Source: DATKWS01 sp035529435
GTDB lineage: Bacteria > Krumholzibacteriota > Krumholzibacteriia > Krumholzibacteriales > Krumholzibacteriaceae
Direction of reading: 5' to 3'
Length of the DNA: 19,161 nt
Assembly (NCBI GenBank): GCA_035529435.1
Contig: DATKWS010000035.1
Coordinates: forward strand, 1 to 19,161
Shown one piece after another: positions 1 through 7,816 of the stretch (position 1 is its first letter; each line of letters opens with the position of its first letter). Below the pieces are notes generated by a model. It had not been told where the DNA came from, ran no database searches, and worked only from the letters and a program-made list of their open reading frames with translations. Made by a program: the position numbers and the translations under genes.

Positions 1-675
1 GGGTTGTTCACCCTGTTGATTGCCTCGACAAGCGTTTACGCAGGTTTCCAGATGGAAACATTCGCCCTGCTGGGCAACGGGTCCTTCATGGACGCGACAC
101 CGATATTCAGCGGCAATATCATACAGGGCACACTGGCGACCGGAACATTCTGGATGCGGCTCAACATGGCCGCCGGCTGGCCTGCGGATAATCCCGGAAC
201 ACCGAACAACGAGAGGTGGGAATATATCTTTTCGACCTACTTCACGTACGATGATACAGAGGGGAGCGAGGGTTGGGACGGGTCTTTCCCCCCGCTCGGA
301 TCCGGTGAGCAATTGCCGGATTGGCGTTTCTACACCGATGCGGGCGATACCCTCGGTGGACTCTGCAGTAGCTTTATCGTGACGATCAGGGACATAAACG
401 GGAACGGCATCCTGGAAGACAACGAGCGTGCGAACAAGGATATCGCCATGACCTTCGTGTGCTATATCAACTTTGGCGGCGGATGTTTCAATCAGCTCTG
501 CGGGCCGGGAAGTGCTTCCGGTGGACTTGATACCGCGGTTGGCGAATGGGAAGAGGAACTGTACATCCCGTCAGCGACATCGGCTTCAGGGAGATTGTAT
601 CTCACCGATTCGGGCTGTAGTACCGGCGTGGAATCGAAGACCTGGAGCGGATTAAAGGTAATCTACAAGGACTGA
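1..675 (+). CDS. Secreted protein with EF-hand-like loop (5' partial)
   Basis: The reading frame is open from the first base, so the true start probably lies upstream of the window. The visible N-terminus (LFTLLIASTSVYA, then GF) looks like the end of a signal peptide with an AxA-type cleavage site, so export is likely. The mature part is about 205 residues and rich in aromatic residues, Gly and Cys. It contains DINGNGILEDNE, which fits the calcium-coordinating DxNxNGxxxxxE loop of EF-hand and dockerin-like sites. The next gene is a diverged tandem paralogue sharing GT[FW]W, RW[ED][YH]IF, the same loop, a CG.G motif and a [TL]SWSxLK-like ending. I do not recognise the family. An extracellular or periplasmic calcium-stabilised protein is inference. 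Confidence 0.7.
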   Translation, partial: GLFTLLIASTSVYAGFQMETFALLGNGSFMDATPIFSGNIIQGTLATGTFWMRLNMAAGWPADNPGTPNNERWEYIFSTYFTYDDTEGSEGWDGSFPPLGSGEQLPDWRFYTDAGDTLGGLCSSFIVTIRDINGNGILEDNERANKDIAMTFVCYINFGGGCFNQLCGPGSASGGLDTAVGEWEEELYIPSATSASGRLYLTDSGCSTGVESKTWSGLKVIYKD

Positions 676-704
676 GATAACGAAGCTGAAAGGGTGTGAT
701 ATAG

Positions 705-1382
705 ATGAAAGGTAAGTCACAGTCATTCCTCTTCCTGATAGCGGTCCTGGTGCTCATACCGTGTACCGCGTTTGCGCAGTTTCCCGATTCACTGATCATC
801 GAATTCGATTTCGAGGGATTCGGCAACCTCGTCATGGATTCCCCCCCCGTGTACATGAACGACATCGTTGCGGGTGACTCCCGCGTTATAGGAGGGACCT
901 GGTGGTGGCAGCTCGACGATTCCACCTGGCCGCCGACGAGTAATCCCACCGCCCGCTGGGATCATATCTTCAATACCCATTTTATCTACACGGCGGGTCC
1001 CGGCGCCAACTGGACTGCCATTTTCGATGGCAAAAGCCTGCCGACGAAGCCCGTATGGGAACTCAGCCACCCCATCAACGGCACAATGGGCGGCACCCTT
1101 GTCTGGGCCGTCACCATTCTCGACTGGAACGGAAACGGCACGCTCGAACTCGACGAAAAGGTGTTCGGAACGTACTCGGGAACGATCATGGTGATGAAGT
1201 ACGGAACGGGAAACTTCTCGAAGTACTGCGGGAGCGGCGCATTCAACGGATCGTACAATAATCCGGATCCGGCCAATTACGCCGATGATTTTATCGAGGG
1301 ACACTGCATACTCGATATCATCAATTGCCAGGTCGGCACCCAGGAGTTGAGCTGGAGCGCCCTGAAAACACTGTACCGGTAA
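705..1382 (+). CDS. Secreted protein with EF-hand-like loop, paralogue of preceding gene
   Basis: This 225-residue protein begins with a clear signal peptide (MKGKSQ, a hydrophobic stretch, then TAFA before QFPD). It starts 30 nt after the previous stop, with an AAAGGG stretch upstream of the ATG. The mature protein parallels its neighbour: GGTWWWQL, ARWDHIFNTHF, then DWNGNGTLELDE, a second copy of the DxNxNGxxxxxE calcium-type loop, then YCGSG and a SWSALKTLYR end. The pair looks like a tandem duplication that has since diverged strongly. Codons near residue 46 include a run of eight C (841-848), which leaves the frame intact. The function is unknown. The gene is probably co-transcribed with its upstream paralogue and ends at the hairpin at 1411-1445. 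Confidence 0.75.
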   Translation: MKGKSQSFLFLIAVLVLIPCTAFAQFPDSLIIEFDFEGFGNLVMDSPPVYMNDIVAGDSRVIGGTWWWQLDDSTWPPTSNPTARWDHIFNTHFIYTAGPGANWTAIFDGKSLPTKPVWELSHPINGTMGGTLVWAVTILDWNGNGTLELDEKVFGTYSGTIMVMKYGTGNFSKYCGSGAFNGSYNNPDPANYADDFIEGHCILDIINCQVGTQELSWSALKTLYR

Positions 1383-1385
1383 CGA

Positions 1386-2030
1386 TCATCGCGGTTGAAA
1401 TCCGATTGTCAGGCGTACCCACATGGCGGTGGGTACGCCTTTTTCGAATCCCGGCGTGAACCGGATCTTGCGGGCTGCGTAGGCGGCTGTCTGATTGAGT
1501 TTCTCGTCGGGGAGACGCTGCGTTATCTTCACATTCTCCACCTCGCCCCGCTCGTTGACGAAGAGCAGCAGCTCCACCGTTCCCGCGATACTTTCATCGA
1601 CTCCGTCGGGGTACTTCGGCCAGGGGATATAGAGGGGCTTCGGCTCCACGGTGGTCTTTCTCGAACCGGCCCTCCCGGCGCTTCCCCCGCCGGAGCTTCT
1701 CGGGAGCGGGAGTATTTCGGATGAGGGTTCCCCCAGTTCATCCAGCGTGACCGGCCCGGCATCAGGCTCAATGCTCTTTTGAACACTCACTCGTTCCGCC
1801 GGGGTTTCCGACGGCTCTGCAAGCGGTATCAGCGAGAACGGCCGGTTCTCCAGGTAGAGGCTCGAACTGCCCTCGTCTCCCACCATGTCCGTTTTGAATA
1901 TCGTGAGATATTCCGGTTTGAAGAATAGGAATACCGCGAGATGAAATAAAATCGCGACGGCAATGATCACGAGCCAGGAGCGCCGATCGCTTCGAGCCTT
2001 GAAGAAGCGGTATTCCCTGCGTTCATACAT
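1386..2030 (-). CDS. TonB C-terminal-domain protein (energy transducer type)
   Basis: This 214-residue protein has the TonB layout. A basic N-terminus is followed by one membrane segment at about residues 18-38 (LVIIAVAILFHLAVFLFF). A Pro/Ser/Gly-rich periplasmic linker covers about 65-125. A C-terminal domain at about 130-214 contains YPDGVDESIAGTVELLLFV, VNERGEVENVKI and AARKIRFTPGFEKGVP, typical of the TonB energy-transduction fold. TonB proteins pass proton-motive force from ExbBD to outer-membrane receptors. No exbB, exbD or receptor gene is in the window, so its partner is unknown. The linker is shorter than in enteric TonB. The stop lies 3 nt from the stop of the convergent secreted-protein gene. 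The start is weakly supported, with only an A-rich AAGAAAA stretch upstream. Confidence 0.85.
   Translation of the reverse strand: MYERREYRFFKARSDRRSWLVIIAVAILFHLAVFLFFKPEYLTIFKTDMVGDEGSSSLYLENRPFSLIPLAEPSETPAERVSVQKSIEPDAGPVTLDELGEPSSEILPLPRSSGGGSAGRAGSRKTTVEPKPLYIPWPKYPDGVDESIAGTVELLLFVNERGEVENVKITQRLPDEKLNQTAAYAARKIRFTPGFEKGVPTAMWVRLTIGFQPR
1411..1445 (+). terminator. Rho-independent terminator inside the 3' end of the convergent TonB-domain gene
   Basis: AGGCGTACCCAC (1411-1422) and GTGGGTACGCCT (1429-1440) form a perfect 12-bp stem around the 6-nt loop ATGGCG, followed directly by five T (1441-1445). It lies 29 nt after the stop of the secreted-protein pair, so it should terminate that + strand transcript. 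It lies inside the last codons of the opposite-strand gene and has no T tract in that direction. Confidence 0.85.
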
Positions 2031-2077
2031 ATTTTTCTTGCAGGCCGAACAACCACAATGGATAATGCACTGTAACT

Positions 2078-2083
2078 ATTATA
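2078..2083 (-). promoter_or_regulatory. Possible -10 box for the TonB-domain gene
   Basis: Read on the minus strand this is a perfect TATAAT, 48 nt upstream of the start. The nearest -35-like hexamer (TTTACA) is 20 nt away, longer than the ideal 16-18, so the promoter call is tentative. The 131-nt gap between this gene and the divergent synthase holds no other obvious element. Confidence 0.35.
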
Positions 2084-2161
2084 GTATGGCATTGCACGCC
2101 CCGTGTAAATATACACTATCGGACGAGGGGCTGGCAAGGCGACCCGCTAAGAGGGCGGTGA

Positions 2162-2791
2162 ATGATCACGGTATCGCGAAAAGACCTTTCCGTGCCCAAC
2201 ATCCTGACCTGTCTTCGGATGTTGATGGCCATCGCCGCCGGATTCCTGTTCCAGCACGGTGCACACGGATCGACCGCGGCGGCACTCTGCATATTCGCCT
2301 CCGTACTCGATTACTTCGATGGCTGGTATGCACGGCGGTACCGGCAATCGACGAAACTGGGCGCTCATCTCGATCCGTTCGCAGACAAGGTTCTCGTTGC
2401 GGTTGTTTTTATCGCGTTGAGCTTCGGGGTGCGGTGGAGCTGGTTCTCGTTCCTCGTCGCCATGATTCTCCTCCGTGAAGTGTCGATCACGGTCTATCGA
2501 ATGGTGATGCGGAGGCGGTCGGGCCAGTTCATCCCGGCGAGCGGACTGGGCAAGATCAAGACGACCGTGCAGTGTGTTGTCGGTGACACGCTTCTCTTCT
2601 ACGTGTTCATATACCCCAAGTCCGTACCGGAGTCCGCCATCCTGATCTTCCTCGCGCTCCTCGTGACCTTCTTCATTACGATTGATTCCGGCCTGCGGTA
2701 CGTGCTGCCGAGCTGTTCCGACGGGAAAAAGCGATCGGCGCTCGAGCGGTTGTACCAGTTGATCTTCGGCGTCAGGGCAAGGGAGATGTGA
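2162..2791 (+). CDS. pgsA: CDP-alcohol phosphatidyltransferase (PgsA-like)
   Basis: This is a 209-residue integral membrane enzyme. The catalytic signature is complete around residues 50-75: D-x2-DG-x2-AR-x8-G-x3-D-x3-D, seen as DYFDGWYARR followed by LGAHLDPFAD. The family transfers a phosphatidyl group from CDP-diacylglycerol to an alcohol. The length and the N-terminal SVPNILTCLRM resemble PgsA, which makes phosphatidylglycerophosphate from glycerol-3-phosphate, but another alcohol acceptor is not excluded. Several hydrophobic helices follow (residues about 78-115 and 135-178). A GAGGG-type ribosome site precedes the ATG. The next gene starts 3 nt after the stop, so the two are probably co-transcribed. 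Confidence 0.88.
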   Translation: MITVSRKDLSVPNILTCLRMLMAIAAGFLFQHGAHGSTAAALCIFASVLDYFDGWYARRYRQSTKLGAHLDPFADKVLVAVVFIALSFGVRWSWFSFLVAMILLREVSITVYRMVMRRRSGQFIPASGLGKIKTTVQCVVGDTLLFYVFIYPKSVPESAILIFLALLVTFFITIDSGLRYVLPSCSDGKKRSALERLYQLIFGVRAREM

Positions 2792-2794
2792 GCG

Positions 2795-3334
2795 ATGAAT
2801 GTATATGAAGCGATCAAGCAGAGGACCAGTATGCGGGCGTTCAAGAGCACACCGGTGGAAGCGGAGAAGCTCGAACGGATCCTCGATGCGGCGAGGCGCG
2901 CTCCCTCCGGCAAGAACGGGCAGCCGTGGACATTCATCGTGATCACGGACACCGAAACGAGAAAGAAACTCGTACCGGCCTGCAAGAACCAGGAGTTCAT
3001 AGCCCAGGCCCCCATAATAATAGTTGCGTGCGGGCAGGAAGAATATGCATATAAGAAAATGGGAGGGTACTGGAACAGCCTTCCCGTCGATATCGGGATC
3101 GCCGTCGAGCACCTGATGCTCGCCGCCGAGGCGGAGGGGCTCGGGACGTGCTGGATCGGGGCATTCGTCGAGGAGGAGGTGAGAACAATCCTCGAGGTGC
3201 CGGCGGAGGTGAAAATCGTGGCCCTCACGCCGGTTGGCTACCCGGCGGCTGAGAAGACCTTCAGATCCCGTAAGGAATTAAACGAGATCGTGATGCACGA
3301 GAAGTGGGGCGGGGCATATGGCACCCATGACTAA
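2795..3334 (+). CDS. Nitroreductase-family FMN protein
   Basis: This 179-residue protein shows the usual nitroreductase layout: N-terminal AIKQRTSMRAFKSTPV, the RAPSGKNGQPWTFIVI segment that contacts FMN, then SLPVDIGIAVEHLMLAAEAEGLGTCWIGAF, and a C-terminal VALTPVGYPA. The family uses NAD(P)H and FMN to reduce nitro compounds, quinones or flavins, usually as a soluble dimer. The physiological substrate cannot be read from sequence. It follows pgsA by 3 nt and overlaps the start of the next small gene, so all three look like one transcript. Confidence 0.9.
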   Translation: MNVYEAIKQRTSMRAFKSTPVEAEKLERILDAARRAPSGKNGQPWTFIVITDTETRKKLVPACKNQEFIAQAPIIIVACGQEEYAYKKMGGYWNSLPVDIGIAVEHLMLAAEAEGLGTCWIGAFVEEEVRTILEVPAEVKIVALTPVGYPAAEKTFRSRKELNEIVMHEKWGGAYGTHD

Positions 3335-3710
3335 GAGCATAATTGTTCTGCTGTTGATCGGTACGTTCGTTTCTGCGCAACAGGTATCGTCCGAGGAGAT
3401 TGTCGATTGCGGCGAGCATGAACTTCACCTGGAACGGCTGGTTGGAGCCGATACCGGTTTCTCGATCGATACGGCCGCCCGCTTTTCTGCCGACGGCACC
3501 GACACCCTTGAAACATTCGATATAGAGCTGGAGGAGGAGAGGGGGGGGAATCTCTACAAGGAGATCGCCATTTTCGCCATCGTGGCGGCCATGGTCGGCT
3601 ACATGGTGATTACCCTCCTCGATCCGGGCGACGAGGAGAAAGATTCGGCACCCGACGGCAAGGATATTCCGGGCCCGTTTTTCGGCATATCGGTGCCGCT
3701 CAGTCCGTAA
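3318..3710 (+). CDS. Small exported/membrane protein of unknown function
   Basis: This 130-residue product has an N-terminal signal sequence (SIIVLLLIGTFVSAQQ). A short acidic region follows, then one membrane segment at about residues 82-101 (IAIFAIVAAMVGYMVITLL) and a short acidic, Pro-rich tail. I do not recognise it. The first ATG overlaps the nitroreductase gene by 17 nt and follows a G-rich stretch. A second ATG at 3327 (MTKS) would give a protein three residues shorter. The coding sequence contains a run of eight G (3541-3548). Its stop overlaps the 3' end of the convergent GWxTD gene by 11 nt. Confidence 0.6.
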   Translation: MAPMTKSIIVLLLIGTFVSAQQVSSEEIVDCGEHELHLERLVGADTGFSIDTAARFSADGTDTLETFDIELEEERGGNLYKEIAIFAIVAAMVGYMVITLLDPGDEEKDSAPDGKDIPGPFFGISVPLSP

Positions 3711-5700
3711 CCGTGAACGCGCGTTCCTCGGCGACGCTCTTTCCGCTGTTCAGATCCTCGACCGTGACGAAGAGCACGTAACTCTGGGGCTCGAGCGTGC
3801 TGATATCGATCTGAATCCTGTCACGTACCGTACTCTCATTGGCGCTCTGCTCGATGGAATTCACAATGTACGGCGCCTCATCGGGGCGTGTGCCCTGCAC
3901 ACTCGCCGCAACCCAGGCGAGTGTCTTCCTGATCCCCGATTTATCATCTTCCGCCTTCTTGATGCTGTATATCAGGCGATACCGTGCACGTTTCTCGACA
4001 ATGGAGAGGTTGTAAATCTCGTACGCGAGACACAGCATCTCGTCCCTGCGGTGCAGTGCAAAGGGATCGTACATTCCCGAGCATGAGCCATCCGGTGCGG
4101 GAAGCGTGAAATTGATCGTGCTCACACCGAGCGAATTCCGGGAGAGGTCCCTGATCATGAGGGGGTGCTTGATGACGGCCCGTTGTTTCCAGTTCTCCTG
4201 GGTCAGTTCGACCGCGAGGGAAGACTCGAGGGTGAAGGGCGGTGTCTCGATGTCAAAGGCGTAGATACCATAGATGCTCCCCAGTTTTTCGACATACAGC
4301 AGCGTATCGGGCCTGAAGGACCGTCTATCCTCCTGCACCCTGCGCAGATCGAAATCGAAGAGTGTCCATGTCACGTCCCACCGGTCGCGCCGCCGCGAGA
4401 GGAGGGAATCAGGGATCGCAACGGTGATTCCGATTATCGTCTTCCCCTTCAATCCGCGCATTTGCCCGGTACCGGCCGCGGCGGTGAACGCGCTGCATTC
4501 GATGGGAAAATCATAACACTGCGGGAAACGTTCCATGGTGGAAGCCGACATCTCGCCGTAGTAGTGGTTCTCGATCGGGAAGTGGAAATTTCCATTCAGG
4601 AACTCATCCTGAAAGAAGATATTCAACGAATCGGCCCCGAACTGGTAATGCCAGACAAGCATCGGTCCGTCGGTCTGAGCGCCGAGATCATAGTATTTCT
4701 TGTGCGGTAACCCGAAGCTTATCAAGGCCTTTCCGCGATGCGTGTCGGTACCTTTGAGATCGAGCCGGTCGTTGGAGAGGAGTTCCTCGGCGAAAAATAC
4801 ACGCTTGATGTGCTCGAGCCACCGTTCATTCAGCTCCGTTGTGGGTGTCGGGTCGTTTTCTATCCAGAACTTCCTGATGGATTCGAGCTTCTCCTCGTCG
4901 GGGTACGTCTCGTACAGTTCGCGTTGCTCACGCGGCAACAGGCACGCCACATCCTCGTAAACCGTTCTTTCCTTCTCGTCCATCATCTTGAGGGATAGCG
5001 TGAACCTCTCCTGCGCCTCCTTGAACTTGCCCTGCTGGAGGTCGATCGTCCCGATCAGCCGGTGCAGTTTCGGATCGTCCGGAGATATTTCGAGCGCCTT
5101 CTCGGCGTACATTCTCGCCGTGCGGAACATCGATCGGAACATATGGAGGAAGGCGAGATTGAAGAGCGTGTCCACGTGGTCGGGCTTGAGGAGATGCGCT
5201 TTTCGAAAATAACGCAGCGCGGCCTCGAGATCGTCGGGAAAACACGTCGTTCGCAGGTAGTCGTCCTTTTTGATGCGGCCGAGGTGATACCAGGCATGAA
5301 AGCAGTCGGTGTCGAGCCTGAGGGCGGTTCGAAAGGACACCTCTGCCTCGCCGATAAATCTCCGGGCGAGCATCGTGAGCCCCCGTTCCACATGGTTGAT
5401 CGGATCATCCGGCGCGAGCTCGATCGCCCTGTCGATCTGTTCCAGCGAGAGCAGCCGCGAGCGAGGCGTTCCGACGAGCCGGTAGTATATGGCAAGGCGC
5501 CGGTGGAGTTCGGCGTTGTCGGGATCCTTTGCAATCCGTTTTTGGGCTTTCTCGATCTCGGGCAGGATATCCCCTGATCGTTCGGGCGGTGCCGGTTCGA
5601 TGAAATCATCCTCGCTGAAGTTTTTGGTACCCACCGAGCACGAGCCGGCACAGAGGAGGATACAGAGCACGATCGGACTTATGCATAGGTTATGTAACAT
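3700..5700 (-). CDS. GWxTD-domain TPR lipoprotein
   Basis: This protein is about 666 residues. An N-terminal hydrophobic leader ends in AGSC with Cys21, an imperfect lipobox, so envelope anchoring is likely. Residues about 45-235 hold TPR repeats, for example ALRYFRKAHLLKPDHVDTLF and ARMYAEKALEISPDDPKLHR. Next comes the hallmark of the GWxTD family: FWIENDPTPTTELNERW, then KGTDTHRGKALISFGLPHKK (here KGTDTHRG instead of GWxTDRG), followed by a long beta-rich C-terminal half. The family is known from Bacteroidota and related FCB lineages; its role is undefined. The frame stays open upstream to 6147, but that part overlaps the divergent HD-GYP gene, so I start at the ATG before the signal sequence. 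No strong ribosome site is seen. Confidence 0.8.
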   Translation of the reverse strand: MLHNLCISPIVLCILLCAGSCSVGTKNFSEDDFIEPAPPERSGDILPEIEKAQKRIAKDPDNAELHRRLAIYYRLVGTPRSRLLSLEQIDRAIELAPDDPINHVERGLTMLARRFIGEAEVSFRTALRLDTDCFHAWYHLGRIKKDDYLRTTCFPDDLEAALRYFRKAHLLKPDHVDTLFNLAFLHMFRSMFRTARMYAEKALEISPDDPKLHRLIGTIDLQQGKFKEAQERFTLSLKMMDEKERTVYEDVACLLPREQRELYETYPDEEKLESIRKFWIENDPTPTTELNERWLEHIKRVFFAEELLSNDRLDLKGTDTHRGKALISFGLPHKKYYDLGAQTDGPMLVWHYQFGADSLNIFFQDEFLNGNFHFPIENHYYGEMSASTMERFPQCYDFPIECSAFTAAAGTGQMRGLKGKTIIGITVAIPDSLLSRRRDRWDVTWTLFDFDLRRVQEDRRSFRPDTLLYVEKLGSIYGIYAFDIETPPFTLESSLAVELTQENWKQRAVIKHPLMIRDLSRNSLGVSTINFTLPAPDGSCSGMYDPFALHRRDEMLCLAYEIYNLSIVEKRARYRLIYSIKKAEDDKSGIRKTLAWVAASVQGTRPDEAPYIVNSIEQSANESTVRDRIQIDISTLEPQSYVLFVTVEDLNSGKSVAEERAFTVTD

Positions 5701-5740
5701 GTCCACGGATGGAAATACTGCATTGTGCCATTCCGGCTTG

Positions 5741-5769
5741 ACGATACCGAACCGGCCCGGAAAGGTCAA
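5741..5769 (-). promoter_or_regulatory. Candidate sigma70-type promoter for the GWxTD lipoprotein
   Basis: On the minus strand, TTGACC (5769-5764) and TATCGT (5746-5741) are separated by 17 nt, about 40 nt upstream of the chosen start at 5700. This supports the short-start model for that gene, since the promoter would lie inside the longer frame. It is sequence inspection only. Confidence 0.4.
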
Positions 5770-5886
5770 TACATTTCGTGACAGTTGGTTATGGCATTTT
5801 TCGCATTTCAGGGTGGCAGGAACGAAATTTGCAAATAAAAAAGCGGTTACCTGTGTCCGGACAGCGGGAAACGAGGTATATACGCA

Positions 5887-7329
5887 ATGCCGACTGTTCT
5901 TGAAGCGCTTCCGACCGAATACAAGAAATTCAAGGACTTCATCGCATCGTTTGCCAAACTGGTCTTTCAGCGCAGGCTCTTTCCGTCGGGGCATCCGTCG
6001 ATCAAGGCGATGCTCGAGGTGACGCACGGCTCCGTAACGGCCTTTCTCCAGCAGAAGGACCGTGTCGAGCTGAAATTGATCACGGACCGGATCTGTTATC
6101 TTAACTTCGAGATGGATCTTGTCAGGACGGACAGCGGACCGATGCATCTGTTCCGCGAAACGCTGAGAAAATTATCCGTGGGGGAGATCCAGATTCAAAA
6201 CGGTGTATCGAAGGACGAGATGCTGGCACTGGCCGACTTGTTCGTCGTCGCCTCGAAGAATGACCGCTCGGCCGACATATCCTCGATCTGGTCGCGGATC
6301 AGGAATATTCGCATTTCACACGGTCGCTCGATCGTGACCGGGCAGCTGCCCGACGAGAAACCATGCGAGCAGAAGACGATCGAGCAGAGGTTCGTAAAGC
6401 GTCCGAGAGCGGTGCAACGGGAAAGCGCCATGCACCGGATCGTAGACGGCGTATTGCAAAACCTCGAAAAGCTCACATCGGCCCAGGGCCGGCAGGCGAG
6501 CAACAAGATTCTGGAACTCGTCGAGAACGAGAACCAGAATCCCGCGGCGATCCTGCTGCTCAACTCGCTACGATCGTACGATGATTACACATTCTCGCAT
6601 TCGGTCAACGTGGCCGTCATCGCCGCAGCGATCGCGCGGCAATCGAACTGCTCGGAACAGGAGATCGATGGGATCGCGCTCGCCGGCTTGATGCATGATA
6701 TCGGAAAGGTGTACGTGCCGTGCAGCATCGTTCACAAGACGGGCAAGCTCACACCGCGTGAATGGCAATACATGAAGATGCACCCGGTAAACGGTGAAAA
6801 GATATTGCGGGAGGAGGGCGTCGGGGATATGGCGCGGCGTGTCGCCTACGAGCATCACATGCGGTACGATTTCTGCGGCTACCCCGTCGCGAAGAATGGA
6901 TACCAAATGTTGCAGGCGAGCCACATAGTGCGGATCGCCGACAGTTACGACGCGCTGACCACGAAGCGTCCGTACCGCAAGCAGATCAGTCCGTACGAGG
7001 CGATCAAGCTCATGGTCACCCTGCGAGGCAAGGAATTCCATCCGCGTTACCTCGATATTTTCCTCTACGTGCTGGGAAACATCCCGATCGGGAGCATACT
7101 GCGCCTCACCACGGGTGAGATGGTTCTCGTCGTCGATGTCGATAACAAGCGGGGAGACCTGCCGCGCGTGCGTGTTCTCAAGGACGCGGAAGGACTGGAT
7201 GTGAAAGGGGAGGTTATTTACGATCTCAACGAGAAGGAAGCGAAGCTGGGTGGTGAGCGGAGCATCATTGCCGATATCATCGATAATCCCGTCAGGGACG
7301 TGGACGTGGGAAAGTATATGACGACCTGA
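5887..7329 (+). CDS. HD-GYP-type phosphohydrolase with variant GYP motif
   Basis: This is a 480-residue protein. The N-terminal ~190 residues match no domain I know. A C-terminal HD-GYP domain lies at about residues 225-400. The metal and catalytic residues seen are HSVNVAV (His238), HDIGK (His270-Asp271, Lys274), MHPVNGE (His299), His323-His324, and ADSYDALTTKRPYR (Asp352). The signature HHExxDGxGYP reads HHMRYDFCGYP, so Glu becomes Met and the first Gly becomes Phe. Typical HD-GYP enzymes hydrolyse cyclic di-GMP. The altered motif may mean reduced activity, different metal content or a signalling-only role; this is inference. No GGDEF or receiver domain is fused. An AACGAGG ribosome site precedes the ATG. 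It is divergent from the GWxTD gene with a 186-nt gap. Confidence 0.88.
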   Translation: MPTVLEALPTEYKKFKDFIASFAKLVFQRRLFPSGHPSIKAMLEVTHGSVTAFLQQKDRVELKLITDRICYLNFEMDLVRTDSGPMHLFRETLRKLSVGEIQIQNGVSKDEMLALADLFVVASKNDRSADISSIWSRIRNIRISHGRSIVTGQLPDEKPCEQKTIEQRFVKRPRAVQRESAMHRIVDGVLQNLEKLTSAQGRQASNKILELVENENQNPAAILLLNSLRSYDDYTFSHSVNVAVIAAAIARQSNCSEQEIDGIALAGLMHDIGKVYVPCSIVHKTGKLTPREWQYMKMHPVNGEKILREEGVGDMARRVAYEHHMRYDFCGYPVAKNGYQMLQASHIVRIADSYDALTTKRPYRKQISPYEAIKLMVTLRGKEFHPRYLDIFLYVLGNIPIGSILRLTTGEMVLVVDVDNKRGDLPRVRVLKDAEGLDVKGEVIYDLNEKEAKLGGERSIIADIIDNPVRDVDVGKYMTT

Positions 7330-7352
7330 ACCGGCGGGCTCCGAATAGAGCA

Positions 7353-7396
7353 AGCCCAGGGGTAATCATCCTCACGTGCGGCGATCCCCCCGGGCT
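7353..7396. terminator. Possible bidirectional terminator hairpin between convergent genes
   Basis: AGCCC-A-GGGG (7353-7362) can pair with CCCC-C-GGGCT (up to 7396) in a stem with one mismatch and a long loop. It sits in the 88-nt gap between two convergent stops. There is no T tract, so this is a weak call. Confidence 0.35.
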
Positions 7397-7417
7397 TACA
7401 ACTCGATTCACACTAAC

Positions 7418-7816
7418 TTAGATCGTACCGGATTTGCCGAGTTGCTCCATCGTGCCGAACACACTGAAGGTGTACTGGATCTCACCGGTTTTCGAATAGA
7501 TCAAAAACTCGACCGTTTTTCCCGATTCGATCGGCTTGCTTCCGGTACGCGCCAGGTAATCGCCACCGTCGGTGACGACACACCATCCCTTTGGAGCAAA
7601 TACATCGACGATCGCTGCCTGCGGGTCGATGAGCTGCATTGCATAAATACCGGCACCGGAAGCGGTAACCTGTAATTTTACAAGGTAGTTACCATCATCC
7701 ATCGGGGTAACGTACTTCTTGACGTTCGCTGCCACACCAAACGCTGCATAACTGGTGAAGACAAGAAGCGCAACGGCAATGATGAAGATCCACGCATTTG
7801 CTTTAACCCTAGCCAT
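7418..7816 (-). CDS. Small exported protein of unknown function
   Basis: This 132-residue protein has a strong N-terminal hydrophobic segment (WIFIIAVALLVFTSYAAFGVAA) that is either a signal peptide or a membrane anchor. It is followed by a ~100-residue domain predicted from sequence to be mostly beta: YLVKLQVTASGAGIYAMQLIDP, then AAIVDVFAPKGWCVVTDG, then a C-terminal YTFSVFGTMEQLGK. There is one cysteine. I do not recognise a family. I chose the ATG at 7816 because a GGGGGT stretch lies 8 nt upstream; the frame could be extended to a TTG at 7831. It stands alone with its own promoter-like sequence, which suggests a single-gene transcript. Confidence 0.65.
   Translation of the reverse strand: MARVKANAWIFIIAVALLVFTSYAAFGVAANVKKYVTPMDDGNYLVKLQVTASGAGIYAMQLIDPQAAIVDVFAPKGWCVVTDGGDYLARTGSKPIESGKTVEFLIYSKTGEIQYTFSVFGTMEQLGKSGTI

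Noticed and set aside
2147..3112. 321-residue minus-strand frame opposite pgsA and the nitroreductase
   Set aside because: Both genes on the + strand have clear family motifs; this frame shows none and is a shadow.
5701..6147. N-terminal extension of the GWxTD lipoprotein
   Set aside because: It would overlap the HD-GYP gene on the other strand, put the signal peptide in the middle of the protein and contain the candidate promoter.
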